A DNA stretch of 64,000 nt from Oxytricha trifallax (lineage: Eukaryota; Ciliophora; Spirotrichea; Sporadotrichida; Oxytrichidae): the NCBI GenBank assembly GCA_000711775.1, contig ARYC01000572.1:61592-125591 (forward strand). The letters run 5' to 3'. A program made the translations under genes and the position numbers. How positions within the stretch are numbered: the first letter of the stretch is position 1; every line of letters starts with the position of its first letter. Of this stretch, positions 23,876 to 36,800 are shown piece by piece. The notes below the pieces were generated by a model. That model was not told the DNA's origin. It ran no database searches and worked only from the letters and a program-made list of their open reading frames with translations.

Positions 23876-23997
23876 TTTGACACTGCGCCTCCACTCAATT
23901 GTACGATTTGTCCATTACTACTTCCTCCTGTCATTTATTGGAGTTACCCTGTGATAGAGATGCCAGAGGGGTGTTATTGATTTGAAGATGTGTTCAT
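23203..23997 (-). CDS. Gln-rich INNYY-family protein, member 7
   Basis: Complete 264-aa frame, ATG 23997 to TGA 23203-23205. It is a sister of member 1: the C-terminal half is identical or nearly so, while the first 60 residues differ (MNTSSNQQ..MTGGSSNGQ). The motif is QQIINNFYTINFPQ. Both copies are free of stops despite N-terminal divergence, which suggests that both are maintained. Confidence 0.8.
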
Positions 23998-24184
23998 GAA
24001 CGTTTTAAATCTTAATTTATTATAAATTCTTAATTATATCTGTCTTTATAAAAGTCAAACAATGCCACAATTTAATATTTAATATAAACGTTTGGCTTTT
24101 TCTTATAATAAATGAATTTACTAATACAAAGCACACTCATCTCCAAAGAATCAATCTATATAAGAATATTTAACCAAATCACAT

Positions 24185-24600
24185 AGTCCATAGTTTTCTT
24201 CCAAGTTAATATGAACTTCATGTTAAACATGTTATTGTACTCCAAAATTCACTTGATAGCTTTCTTCTTTAGCTAATTTATTTTCTTTAACTTTTAAAGG
24301 TTAGTACTGTTTCTAGTCTCTGAGACTGTAAACTGCTAAAATTTGTCATTGATTTTTTGAATTTTAGTTTCATTTTTACCTTTTGACTTTGATCTTCATT
24401 TTTGTTCTTCTTAAGCTTACTATCACAGTATTTACTATTCAAGAGTTTATTGTTTAATGGACTCATCTTAATTATTGGATGCTATTATAGAAAAATCAAT
24501 AGGTTGGCTTATAATTACTTAACTGTCTTAAAAATCGTCATGATATATTTCTTCGGCACCGCTTTCATCTGAGGAGCTTCTTATATTTCTTCTCTAATGC
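24185..24600 (-). pseudogene. AVL9-MORN gene fragment, second linker copy
   Basis: It is the same segment as 2745-3190, with its own set of indels. The SDESGAEE-like and KKAIKxILEY blocks are visible. It is not expressible alone. Confidence 0.7.
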
Positions 24601-25073
24601 AATTTAGACAAGGAAGTCTTGTAAATATATTGGAAGAATTAAGGACTCAAAGGGTCAAGATAAGTGCGAGGTAAGAATAATTCAAGAATGATTGTAAGCT
24701 GTACATATTCGAATATAATATCTTTTCCCTTGCTATTCGAATATAATATCTTTTCCCTTGTTCAATTGCTTTTCTATAATCAATATGCCAATAACATCGA
24801 TGCTAACAAATGAGTCTATAGGTAGAGAAAGTTTAGGAGAAATAATATTATTCCTCAATATTTAAATAAATAGAGAGAAAATTTTAATTATAAAATCATT
24901 TTTTTATTAATTTTACACTAATTTGCTTTATCTCTTAGGTTATTTTAGTTAATATTATTTTGATAGTAAATTTGCCTCCCCATTAAAGTCTAATCAATTA
25001 AATTAAATTTTTGCTTAAATAAATTTTGTTAATTTATCCATTGTTATGTTTGAATCAAACCTGAAAAAAGAAA

Positions 25074-25245
25074 ATGTAGAGTAGGATCTTGCTGAGTGCA
25101 CACTTATAAGAACATAAAAATTGAACTTAATTGGAAACATCGTTCATACAGACGTACCTGTTTCAAAAGATTAAAATTTAAATCAACTTACATCAGAGTG
25201 GGGTTAGATACCTGATTTAAAAGTAGATGGTAAAACACTTGGACA
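25074..25245 (+). pseudogene. Seryl-tRNA synthetase fragment, copy 5
   Basis: It reads VEQDLAECTLIRT, QKLNLIGNIVHTDVPVS, then KDQNLNQLTSEWG and PDLKVDGKTLGHL; the frame is open with TAG/TAA as Gln. It lacks the rest of the enzyme. Gln-rich member 8 ends 415 bp away. Confidence 0.75.
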
Positions 25246-25659
25246 TCTTCAATAAATCTTCATTTATTTCATGTTGAATTTTATCGATGAAATTATAATA
25301 AAGTTAATTAATGACATAAAAACTGATAGTACGAATAAAAGGCAGACATTTACAAATCAAAATGGAGGAGATTGAAAACTCCATGATACATCGACTAAAA
25401 TCTTAAAAAATGGTTGATAAAGTTGTTATTTATGCGAAATGTTTATAATATACTCCATTTAAACTCGAAATAATGTTAATACTTAGAGTGACGATATTTT
25501 GGTGTTCAATGAATTCTTCTATGTGTTATAAATTAAAAAGAAGATCTTTTTAAACTAGATTCAGAAATTTATCCCTATTATATTATAGATTTTTTAGATG
25601 CTATAAGTTTAATCAGAAATTAATAGCAATGAAGTGTCAATTATCATTAGATAATCCAC

Positions 25660-26400
25660 TCATTCTTGACTCTCTATATTTTTTGAGTCTTGTCTGTCGC
25701 CATTACTGCCTTGAGATGCACTATGAGTTTAGGGTGCAGTAGCATTTCCTTGGAGTGTAGTAGTATGTGTTTGAGACTGTTATGGTGAGGCTAAAGCAGT
25801 TTGTTACTATTGAGTCAACTAAAGTTGAAGAACACCATTAATTGCTTGTTGCAATGTGTAGGTGTCCATGAGAAATTTATTAATAATAGCGTTTTATTAA
25901 TCATTTATGAGCTGCAATTACATCACGAGCCCTTGCTGAGTCTAATTCAGGAATTGAACCGCATTCTAGACATTCTGTACAGCCGCTTACTATTGGATTA
26001 TGAAGTTCAGTAAAGTTATGCTGAATTGAGCAGGAAAGTTATTTGCGTAAAGTGTCTACGCAATGGATTGAGCGACACCAAAGGCATTAAAAGTGGTTAT
26101 CTGTGGAGATGGTTGAAACATTGGCAATGTATTGCCCCCAAAAGCTTGATTTCCAAGCATTTATCCAGCATTATGCCCTGGAAACACTTCATTATTAGCT
26201 AAAAGTGGCACCGGTTGTTGCTATAGATAATTTTCTTATTATCTTTAATCAAAATATTATCTCTGGGGCCCCATGATTATATTATAATTATTTATTATTT
26301 GCTGGGTGTTTGCTTGGTGAATAACATGTCCCGAAACATTACCAACTATGCCATTATTGTTGGCTAATGTTTATTGCAAGGTTTATGGGTTGGTTGACAT
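25660..26400 (-). CDS. Gln-rich INNYY-family protein, member 8
   Basis: Complete 246-aa frame, ATG 26400 to TGA 25660-25662. The motif QQIINNYNIIMGPQ is near residue 34. The layout is as in member 2: Gln run, FNAFGVAQSIAQ, Leu/Gln-rich helix, polar tail DRQDSKN. It has an additional N-terminal block with GNVSGHVIHQ. It occupies the same place relative to member 7 as member 2 does to member 1. Confidence 0.8.
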
Positions 26401-28439
26401 TCCTTAAGTTAAATATTATAATAATCTTGAAATATAATCATAATTTTTTTCATTCTAAATTTAAATCACATCATAATATTGATAATAAATATTTAAATTA
26501 TTGGACATGATTATATTTTATTAATGAATATAATATATTAATTTAAATAATATTTTACTTTAAATAAATTTTATCATTTTATATTTAAAATATTTTAATT
26601 TAAATTTTTCTAGAAAAATAATATTCTAAATTAGAAACATAATAAATTAATAATAAAGATAATATTGTTTTTAAAATATTATCTAATGATTTCATCTTTA
26701 ATTTATATTTGTAATATTTCATATATTTCTTAAAAATAATTTAAAACCTTCATAATAATTAAAACCATTTTAAACAATAAGAAAGCAAAATAAGGTTAAT
26801 TTTTAATTGAAATTAATAGATATAAAATGTAATATTATAAAGAATTATATAAAATTTAATATGAAAACCTATTCAAGATACAAAGGGTTACGATAAATCT
26901 GTATGGTTTCATGTTAAGAAACAAAATAGCAATATATTTATGCCACTTGTTCCTTAGAATTAGCGCAGTTTGAACTCCCCATCAAAGATTGATTTAAACT
27001 AACTGTTTATTTTTTATGCTTAGTCAAAAATTTTAATAAAAAAAAAAATAGAAAAAAATTTGATAAAATTTTATGTTTTGTTATGAATTTTCTAATTTTT
27101 TTTACTGTTGTTTTTTCTAAGAGTAAAGTAAATATCCATTTTAATATAAAATTTATTATTAATTGTATATGATTAATTTTAATATTTCTTATTAAAATTT
27201 ACATAATTTTTAAATGAAAATAATAACTCTAAATTTACTTTATATTTATGATTATATATATATATATATTTGAAAATAGTAAAATAAAATTTGTTAAAAT
27301 TATTATTGATGATTATTTAAATTAATTAGAATTTTACACTTATTTTTAAGGTCATTCTATATCACATCTCATTTTATTTAATTATCTTTATAGTTATTAG
27401 TTTTGATTGGCAGTTTACAGCTTTTACAACGAATTAAATTATCATTCAAATTGGTTGTTCATTTCTTGAAAAAAAGAATATTAATTTATTAAAAGAGACT
27501 AGTCTTATTTTTGAAATGTAATAGTACTTTTATAAAACAAATGCTGTATATATTCCCAGAAAGAATTATTAGTATTTTACTGATGCCAGAAGAAGACAAA
27601 TTCGAAATTACTTTTATATTCTCTAGAGATTAAAAAGTATTGCGCTTGAGAGATCCCATAATTATTAAAATTCATTTTTTAAAATTAAATTTAACATTAA
27701 TTGCTTTAATTATCATTTATATTTAATTAAAAAAAAAAATATAAATTAAATTATTATTAAATAATTAATAAAATTGCTTGAAACTAACTAAGTTGAAAAA
27801 AGTATTTAGTAGATTTTTTAAAAACTATAATTAAATGGATTAACATTTCAATTAAATCATTTTAATTATTAAAATAATTTAAATTATCTCATTATTTAGC
27901 CATAAAATATTTTTACTTAAAAAAAACACAAAAAAGAGAATATTTTGAATTTCATTTTATTTTATAATATTTTGTCAATAGCAAGAAAATCCCATTCTTC
28001 ATTTTATTTAAATTTATATTTAGCAGAAATATATAATAATTTAATGCTTCAATAAAAATTTATATTTAATTTTTAAATTTTTAATTATATTTTTTACACA
28101 ATCAAATTATAAATGTGAATTAATGGATTATTACTATACAATTTTGTTAATTTAATTAGTGATAAAATATAATGACAAATATAATTAGACGAGATATATA
28201 ATCAAATAGTTTTAATAAGATAATGTAAAATTTGATGATCAAATAATGAGAAAAAGGGATTTATTATTAAATATTTTAAATTTAAGTAAAATTATCTGCT
28301 AAGTATATAATAAAGTATTCATTTTCTTCAAAATTATTTTTATAATCTTTTCAGTGTTTAAATACGAATAAAGACTCCTTAAGTATTAAAATTGGTCATT
28401 TAATTACATATCACTTGAAAATTAACTTTTTTAAATACA
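26401..28439. other. AT-rich stretch without genes
   Basis: About 2 kb of very AT-rich DNA with poly-A/T runs and a TA repeat near 27250. I see no gene, pointer pair or element end. Confidence 0.6.
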
Positions 28440-28665
28440 CTCATTTGAACAACCCAATATGAGGAACGCAATTAATTGCTGGCTAGCCTTTAATTAGACA
28501 ATATATCGTCTATAAGAATATAGAGCAGATTGAAAAGATTTGATATTCTCAAGGAAGTCGAAAGCTTCCTTCTCGCAATATCCTGAATCAAATATGGCTC
28601 CCAGAATGAATTCTAGGTTTTCTACTTTAGAGTAGAAGTACGATGATAAGTTTGTGTGACCATAG
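28440..28665 (-). pseudogene. Truncated copy of the member 5 C-terminal domain
   Basis: It reads YGHTNLSSYFYSKVENLEF, ILGAIFDSGYCEKEAFDF, LENIKSFQSALYSY and LILGCSNE without a stop, but has no start, no INNYY motif and no tail. It is flanked by AT-rich DNA on both sides, so it is a cut-off duplicate. Confidence 0.8.
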
Positions 28666-29000
28666 TATTTTTTAATTATTTTTTTTATTTTTATAATGAA
28701 AAAAAAAATATATGAAATAAAATTTTTTATATCAAATAAAGATAATATATTTTATAAAATAATTATATTTATTTTGTTATAAATATAAATAATTAAGTAA
28801 TTAATAAATGAAATTATATAATATATTTATTGATAATTATATTTATCAAAAGATAAATAATGAATTATTTATAAGATAAATTTATTTATTTTTAAATGAA
28901 TTTTATTCCTAGACTACAATTAATTTTGAAAATAAAATAAAAACAAATAAAATGTATAAATTAATTATGAAAGAATGCGTTTAAATTAAAAAGTAATCTT

Positions 29001-29210
29001 ATGAAATATAATATAGACAAAGTAGAGAAGGAACTAGCAGAGTGTTCACTTTTAAGAACACAAAAACTTAATTTAATTGGAAACATCGTACACACAGATG
29101 TACCTGTTTCAAAAGATGAGAATTTAAATCAAATCACATCAGAGTGGGGACAGATTCCTGATTTAAAAGTAGATGGTAAAACACTTGGATTCCATAATTT
29201 TTTCAGATAA
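29001..29210 (+). pseudogene. Seryl-tRNA synthetase fragment, copy 6 (best preserved)
   Basis: A 69-codon open frame beginning MKYNIDKVEKELAECSLLRT and ending GKTLGFHNFFR. It covers the end of the N-terminal arm (GNIVHTDVPVS) and the start of the catalytic part (DGKTLG). Normal seryl-tRNA synthetases have over 400 residues, so this is an exon-sized piece; the last residues are not synthetase-like. It is followed by Gln-rich member 9 (stop 528 bp away). Confidence 0.75.
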
Positions 29211-29738
29211 AAAAATTCATGAAATGATATAAAGTCCTTCACTGAAAATTATTGAGATATCGCCCTTTATTAGATAAATGTTAGTGTGTATAAATTTAAA
29301 AATTAAAGGCAGAATAACAAAAAATTATTCTCATCTTTTAATTTTGTTAAACCAGAATTATCATTAAAAATTTGCTTTTCATTTTACAAATAAGATTATA
29401 AAGAATAAACTTGATAATAAAAAGAAAAGACAATTTAATAATATGGAATAAAAAATACAATTAATATGTGATGAGGAAAGTTATGGATCTTTTTTGTGTT
29501 AAAAATATTTAAGAGTTTAAAAAATATGACAGTGCTTGATTGAAGTTATAAATATAATTTACTAGGATTTCATAATTAGGAATGTTATAGTAAAACATAA
29601 AAATACTATTGAAATCAGTATAAATTGTTTGATCATCAAAATTAAATCAATTAACTAACAATATATATAAATTACAAGAATATTTATAGAATCTTATTTA
29701 ATGAATATCTTATCAGCTCTTGTCAGAGTCTCTGATAT

Positions 29739-30515
29739 TCAATCTGTGGTAGTGTTCAAGAGGAAATGCTGATTTATATCATTCTTGTCACTTTTATGTT
29801 CACCAGAAATCATAGAATAAAGTAAGGCTAGGACATCTGTAATATTTTATGGAGAGCTCCCAAGAATATTTGAAGCTACAATCTATTGAGTTGCATTTAG
29901 CTCGTGAATATACTTCCCATATGAGTAAAGTGAATCTTAGAAGGTCTTGACAGTACCAACTAGTTCCCATGCCTGTTTCAAAGATAGACCAGCTCCAAGT
30001 AGGGCATTAACAATGAAATTTGGGTCTTAGTTTTGACAATAGAAATAGTGCCCCAGATAAGTATGGCCAAAGTACGGATTGTTGTGAGTAAATGGTTTTG
30101 GCTTGGTATCTGGTTGAACAGATGGAGCAGGAGGAGCTGTAGATGGAGGGTGTGTAGTGGTGTTATCTTATTGCGTTGCTGTATCTTTCGAAGTAGATGA
30201 ATTGTTGGAGGTCGTTGTATCAATTTAAGATTGCTGAGCCGATGGAGATTGAACGCTTTAATTGGAGTTGTTCAATCCAGCTCCACTTCCTTGCAAGGGT
30301 GGAACCTGGTTTTAGACTGGTTGTGCGCTTGATTTTATAATTTGTGATAAAATATCATTTACAGAAGAATTTTAAGAATTTTAAATTATGTAATAATTAT
30401 TAATTACTTATGATACAGACCCAGTAGCATTAGAAATGACACCGAGTGAGGATTAAGCCTGATTCATGCTCATAGAGTTAGCATCTTGAGAAGCACTGTT
30501 GTTGATGGTCGTCAT
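29739..30515 (-). CDS. Gln-rich INNYY-family protein, member 9
   Basis: Complete 258-aa frame, ATG 30515 to TGA 29739-29741. The motif SQVINNYYIIQNSQ is near residue 37, followed by DILSQIIKSS as in member 5. The middle is Thr/Ser/Pro-rich (TTTHPPSTAPPAPS). The C-terminal domain matches member 5: NPYFGHTYLGHYFY, PNFIVNALLGAG, TFQDSLYSYGKYI and IVASNILG. It is a diverged member with a conserved domain, so selection on the protein is likely. Confidence 0.85.
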
Positions 30516-32035
30516 AGAGTTCAATTACTGAGAGATAATATTATTAATGAACAATTTAAATATTTTATAATATAAAAAATACGTAAAATTAATTAATATA
30601 AATATTTAAATAATTGAAATAATTGAAATTCAATAAATATAAAATATCCTAGTAATATTAAATATATATAAAATTGCAAAAAATATGTTAATTTAAATAT
30701 ATTTTTATTTTTAATTATTTTAAATAAAAAATGAAAAGAAAAAAGTTTTTCCTTCCATTTTCTCTTAAAAAACTATTGTACAAAACAAAACGCTGATTGT
30801 TGAAGAGTTTTCACAAGTTCTAAGCTATTTTAAAAGGAATTTCCAACACTGTTCTTTTATATGTTAAAAAACAATCTTAAGACTATTATTTAGGTTTAAA
30901 AGTTTCTTTAAGGCAATATGTTTTTCATTTTAGTTTTATAGTAATGTGATGTTAAGTCATTGAACCACCTTTGCAGCTAGATTATAAGAGAAGAATTATA
31001 AAATTTATTACATTTATAAGATTTACTAGTCATGGATTTAAGTAATTTACTTTTATAATTTTTGATTTTTAATTATTAGAATCAAATACCTTGCTAGCTA
31101 TTTAATAAAATTTCAATTTTATAACAAATGATTTAACTTCTGTCAAATTATTTTCCAATAAATTAAGAGTAATTCAAATCCCAATAAATATTTAATATAT
31201 ATATAAATATTAACTGCGTTGTTTAATTTTAATATTATTTAAATAATATGTTTTTACAAATTCAATTTTAATACTGAAATATATATAATTTAATTTAGAA
31301 AATATTTATATTTTATATTTAAATTTTATATTTTATTAGTAAAATATTTCTCATATGATAATCAATTTATTTGTTATGCATTAAATTTAAAGGGAAATAT
31401 AATGAAAATTAAAATTATATAATTAATTTATAAAATATTATAATCATTTAATATTTTTAAATAATTATAAGATGTTATGTAATAATATATTCATCTTAAT
31501 TATGATAATTATTGTTAAAATTTCTCCAATATTTTATAACTTATAATAAATAAATAATTAAATTGTTAATTTATTATTATTTTATAATAATTGAAAATTA
31601 AAAAAAAATAAAATCAGATAATATTTAAAATAATTTTTAATAATCATTTATATACATTTAATATATCAATTAAGCTGTTAAAATTAAGAAAAAGATAGTA
31701 TCAAAGTTAATAAAATATTATATAAAAATAATTTTTATTATATTTAGATATTTAGCTTATTTGCTAAAATTAAGAAAATTAATAAAAATGAATCTATTAA
31801 ATATATATCTGTAGTAATATATACTATAAATTTTAATTAACTTTTTTTACAATTATGGGTAAATGATATAATAATACTTATTTATTTATTTTAATATGCT
31901 TAGATAATATTTATCGTATTTTCTTTTAATATTATTTCATTGTTTATTTTATTATATTTAATTTAAATATTTTCATTTCTCTGAATTATTGTAAATCTAG
32001 TATGTTAACGCCTCCCTATAATTATTTTAGTTCAC
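30516..32035. other. AT-rich stretch without genes
   Basis: Extremely AT-rich DNA. I see no coding frame or repeat end. Confidence 0.6.
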
Positions 32036-32662
32036 TCAGTATGTACTTTTTTCTAAAAAAGCTTTGTTTTGAGATTCCTTAATTTAAATATATTAATCTA
32101 ATTACTTTAATTGAGTAATTGAGTTAAATGCTTGAAGTAAAGTATTAATGTCTGTGAACTATTAATAAATCACATCATTTAATAGATGAGTGATTATTTA
32201 TTTATCTTTATTAAATCCAGATAAAGTCTAAATTAATAAGGAATTAGCATTCATGACTTTAAGTGTGGTAATTTGTTTTTGAATTATTTCTGAATGAAGA
32301 TATTTTCTTAAAGATGTATAAATTTCGTTTGTATCCAAAATTTGATTTACAGACTTAGCTATATCTAAAGTACTCAGAGAGTCTAAAAAAGGATTCTGAA
32401 TAAAAATTGATTGTTTATTTTTGTTATAATGATCAATATTAAAGTTGGAAATATGACATTAAAGTGACAAATGTTGTTGCAACTATTATTATTCTTATTA
32501 TCTTGAATCGAAAATTTTAGTTTAGGGACTCAAGATAATATTATAATTATTTATTGTTTGCTGATGGTTCATTTAATGAGGAAAATGCTGGGTGTTTCCA
32601 GACCCATGGAGATTATTCTAAAATGCCTGGGTGTTAGTTGTTTGGGAAACTTGGCTTTGCAT
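32036..32662 (-). CDS. Gln-rich INNYY-family protein, member 10
   Basis: A 208-aa frame from ATG 32662 to TGA 32036-32038, the shortest of the family. The motif QQTINNYNIILSPQ is near residue 35, then KIFDSRQQEQQQLQQ, very similar to member 2. The rest is Ile/Asn/Lys-rich and drifts from the family, and it lacks the polar tail. It has no synthetase fragment next to it. It could be an ageing copy that is still open. Confidence 0.65.
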
Positions 32663-32699
32663 TAATATTTAATTAATTGTGATCATCATAATTGAAATA

Positions 32700-33830
32700 T
32701 TTAAATTATATATCTAATTATTTTAGATTTTAGTATAAAATAAATATTTATATTATTGCTGTTGATATTATTATAATAATTAAATATTCATAAAAAAATA
32801 AAGTATTGTATAAATTATATACTTTAAAAAAAATTATAAAATTATATATTTAATTTAATAATAATTCAAAATTGAATTATTGGTTTTATCATAAATATAA
32901 AAATAAGGCTATTATATGTATAAATATTTTTTATATAATTAAATTAGAATAGTAGTAATTAATTATATTGTCAAGTAAATATATAAATTATTCGAAGAAT
33001 TAAAAAAAATTGTAAAAAAAATCCAAATCTTTTGTACCAATTAGAAGTTGTGCAGATTAATTTTTAAGGATAGGCTTAAAATAAAACTTACAGAGTTTAA
33101 TTTTTGAAAACATCTCATTTGATGGCAAGATTTCCGCATTTTATAATTTTAAAATTCTTTAGAATTCTGGATTATAATGAAAGATTATTCTAGCAAAATG
33201 AAAGAGACAAGAGTTGAGTATTTTTAAGAGCATCTTATTATACTTTTCGACAGCTTCTTACTGATATTAGATATATTTAAATAAATAAATGATCAATATT
33301 TAGACCTCATTCGATTATAAGTTTGTAATAAGATTTATGTGAAAGAATTTATTGCATAAGTCTCACCTGCTTATATTACTATAAATGAAAGAGATTATTT
33401 CTAAGATCCGCAAAGTAGATTCGAAACCTGCGCTAATCGGTTAAGAGGGTTTTAGAGTGTATAATTCTAAAGATTAGCGGATCTTAAAATGTTATATATT
33501 ATAAAGAATAAATCTACTATTACATTTACATCTATGAAATGTTCTAATGTTTAATATAAATATTATATAAATGATTTAGAATAATTCTTCATTAAATTCA
33601 ATAATTTTCTATGAACTAGCATAAATTTAAGACTTTATAAAGATTGTTTTATTTCACTTTATTTATATATAGATTTGAAATTAAAGTTATTAATAAATTA
33701 ATATTTCTATTTGCTAAAATTGATAATAAAATTAAAAATGTAAAAGAAAGCAGGTATACTTTTATATTATTATAAAGTTATTTTCATTTTTTCTTATTTA
33801 TTGAGTTTAGTTTCTTTAAGAATGTGTTAA
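32700..33830. other. AT-rich stretch with one inverted repeat
   Basis: I see no gene. There is an inverted repeat TAAGATCCGC/GCGGATCTTA at about 33402-33492. The block 33710-33760 matches the upstream region of Gln-rich member 5. Confidence 0.55.
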
Positions 33831-33849
33831 GTAAGAGTAAGAACATCTT

Positions 33850-36800
33850 CAAGAAAAATGAAAACAAAAATGGTGTCTCAGATCCAAATGACATTAATGA
33901 AGATAATTTAAGTGATGAGGATGACGATTTTATTGAAGTAGGGAAGTAAGGCCAAAAACTACCATCATCTAGTATACTCACAAATATTTCTGGTTTTGCA
34001 GGTTCTACACTCAATTATAATTTATAAATAAATTTTAAAATTTCACTCTCGGCTGCTGACTAGTTTTTACATGGTGGGAGTTCGGCATCACAATCTTAAA
34101 GCAGCTCCTCAAATAACCATAATTCTGCTAATTTAAGCTAATAACCAAAGATTAGTCACAGCGATTTTAATTCTCAAATTTAATATCTTTTTTGAATATA
34201 AAAAATTTATAAATTGATTTAAGTCAAATATGCATGAGATTAAATACAGATGAAGTAATGAAGCAATTCTTAATTATTTTCTATTTGAAATTATAAGAAT
34301 AATTGTTATATATATATATTTATTTAGAATTCATAGATCCCAGAGACCCTTACAAAAGTGCGAAAAATTAATTGAAAAAATCTTCATCTTTCAAAATGAA
34401 AAGCGCTAAAAAATAAGCAAAGGGTAAATCTATTGAAGAATCAAAATCACAGTTACAATAAGACAATTTTAGAAATAGCTCAGACGAAGAAGTTTAGAAT
34501 ATTTAAGATACAGAGGATCAAGATGGTGAAGATTTTGAGGAAATATTAAAAAGTAAGAGACCAAGAAATGTGTACTTTGCAGATGTGAAGTCTATGAATT
34601 TTGAAGTATTGTTTAAACCCAAAATTTAAGAATTATCAATTGAAGAATCTAAAACAAACGAAGAGGAAGGCTTAAGAAAAATTGGAAAAAATAGCCTTAT
34701 TAAGCCGATGAAAACTATTGAGTTCATTTTGATGGTTGGGTTTCATCATAAAGTAGGATCATAGATCGAGTTTATATATCCACCGCTTAATGAAGATGTA
34801 AATTAGGATTTATCGGTTGACTTTTTAAAACAAATACCTCTCGTCGCTCTACCAGATGGATCACATTTAACTGAGGTAAAATTATTTTAATTTTTAATTT
34901 TATAAATAAGGCAGGGTTTGTGAACTTCATACTATAAGATGAGAAAAACACTTTTCATTGCATATCATGTTTCAGATAAATTCCTGCAAATCAGCTACCT
35001 TAGGAAGATTCCATTTCAAGAGCTTTCGTTTAAAAAGCAGTAGTAATCTTAACTAGAATCCCAATTTATGGAGAGCTCAGAGCTAAACTTTAACCAACTA
35101 CTGAAGCCCTATTTTAACAAAAGAACTTTAAAGACACTAAAATTCTCTCTGATCTATACAATCACGCAAATACTTTTAATAAGGGCATTGTAAAAGATTA
35201 TGGTGAATTGTACACTGGTCTCAATCTAAAATTGGTTTTGTAAATTTGCAATTCTAACATTTTAACACTCATAAAAGCTATGATGCTTGAAGGTAGAATC
35301 ATAGTTTACTCTTAACTATCGAGTAAAGTATCAAACTTCATATACTCACTAATTTCGCTTTTCCCAGGAAATATCTCATTTTAATATCAGAATTCAGAGT
35401 AGGTTATGTTTTATCTCAGAGCTATGAAAGATTACGGAATGCCTTTATAAATTTACGATAGTAAATCTCCAATAGTGCCTCTTATGACATTTAAAAAATA
35501 TCCATAAGAAAGGTTTTTTTTATTATGGATAACTGGGTATAAAAATGCCCATTCTATAACTTCGTGTTTCTGTTTACTTAATTATTTAGTTAAGCTTTAT
35601 TAATTGAAAAGTTAAATTTTAGAATGCACTTAAAAAGTTCAAAATCTTTATTATTTGATTTGAATTTTTTAATATGTGCTTTAATTGCATGAAATAGATA
35701 ATTTTGAAAGTTGGAATGGTTATCTTGTGGGATCTACAAATCAACTTTTCCTTAATTTTCCAAAAGCTAAAGCTGATATTGTAATAAATTTAGATTAAGA
35801 AAAAATCGATTTCCCATCAGAAAAATCAAGCAGTTCAATCATCAAAGTATGTAAGAATCACACAAGTTATGAAAAGAAGCTAGTATCTAAGTTGCTGAAA
35901 GATTTTGAGGGACTTCTGGAGGAAGAGAAAACATTATTGTAAAATTAGAAATAACCTCGTTTAAACATGATGATGAAGCAAGATTAGAGTGAAACTTCAA
36001 TATTTATGAATGCTAACGAAGACGATTAGAATATTATCAGACAGGAATTTAAGCAATATTTACAAGACTTTCTTGTATAAATGGCATTAGCGAAAAAATA
36101 TTCAGATCAATATAATAATGTTGCTAATTCTCCTGTGAAAATTCGTATCTAAGAAAAATCATCTAAAAGAAGCTCTTCTGATGAAAGCGGAGGTGAAGAA
36201 ATAGATCCTGAAAATGAAGAGTCAACTATAATACTTGAGAAAATAGATCATGACGATTTGTAAGACAGATAGGAAATAATAAGCCCTCCTATAGACTCTT
36301 CCATGATAGCGTCCAATAATTAAGATGAGTCCATTAAACAATAAGCTCTTGAATAGTAAATACTGCGATAGAAAGCCTAAGAAGAACAAAAAAGAAGATC
36401 AAAGTCAAAAGGCAAGAATGAAACTAAAATTCAAAAGATCAATGACAAATTCTAGCAGATAACAGTCTCAGAGACTAGAAACAGTACTAACCTTTAAAAG
36501 TTAAAGAAAATAAATTAGCTAAAGAAGAAAGCTATCAAGTAAATTTTGGAGTACAATAACATGTTTAACATGAAGTTCATATTAGCTTGGACAAAAACTA
36601 ATAACTATTTGAGTTGGTTAAATAGCTTTGATACAAATATCGCAGCTCTCTCTCCACAAGCAGGAGTAGTCCCATAAGCTTTAATTTATTATGAAAATGG
36701 TGATTACTATTAAGGAAATTTACTGAATGGAATAAGACAAGGGATTGGCCTCTACTATGAATAAAATTCTGCACTCAATTATAACGGAGAATGGTTTGAA

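Noticed and set aside
23610-23894. Minus-strand 94-codon ORF beginning MEAQCQ
   Set aside because: It is out of frame with Gln-rich member 7, which covers the same bases with a longer frame shared with member 1.
33402-33492. A tRNA gene
   Set aside because: Acceptor-like stem and B-box-like sequence exist, but the D-arm and T-arm are in the wrong order, the T stem does not pair and the anticodon loop lacks U33 in the plus reading.
33784-34014. Minus-strand 76-codon ORF at the start of the AVL9-MORN gene
   Set aside because: The plus strand is coding: changes against the copy at 5320 are synonymous in the plus frame.
34001-34072. A GT..AG intron instead of an IES at the CACTC site
   Set aside because: Splicing would lead into the wrong frame, whereas removal between CACTC repeats joins the conserved frames in both paralogs.
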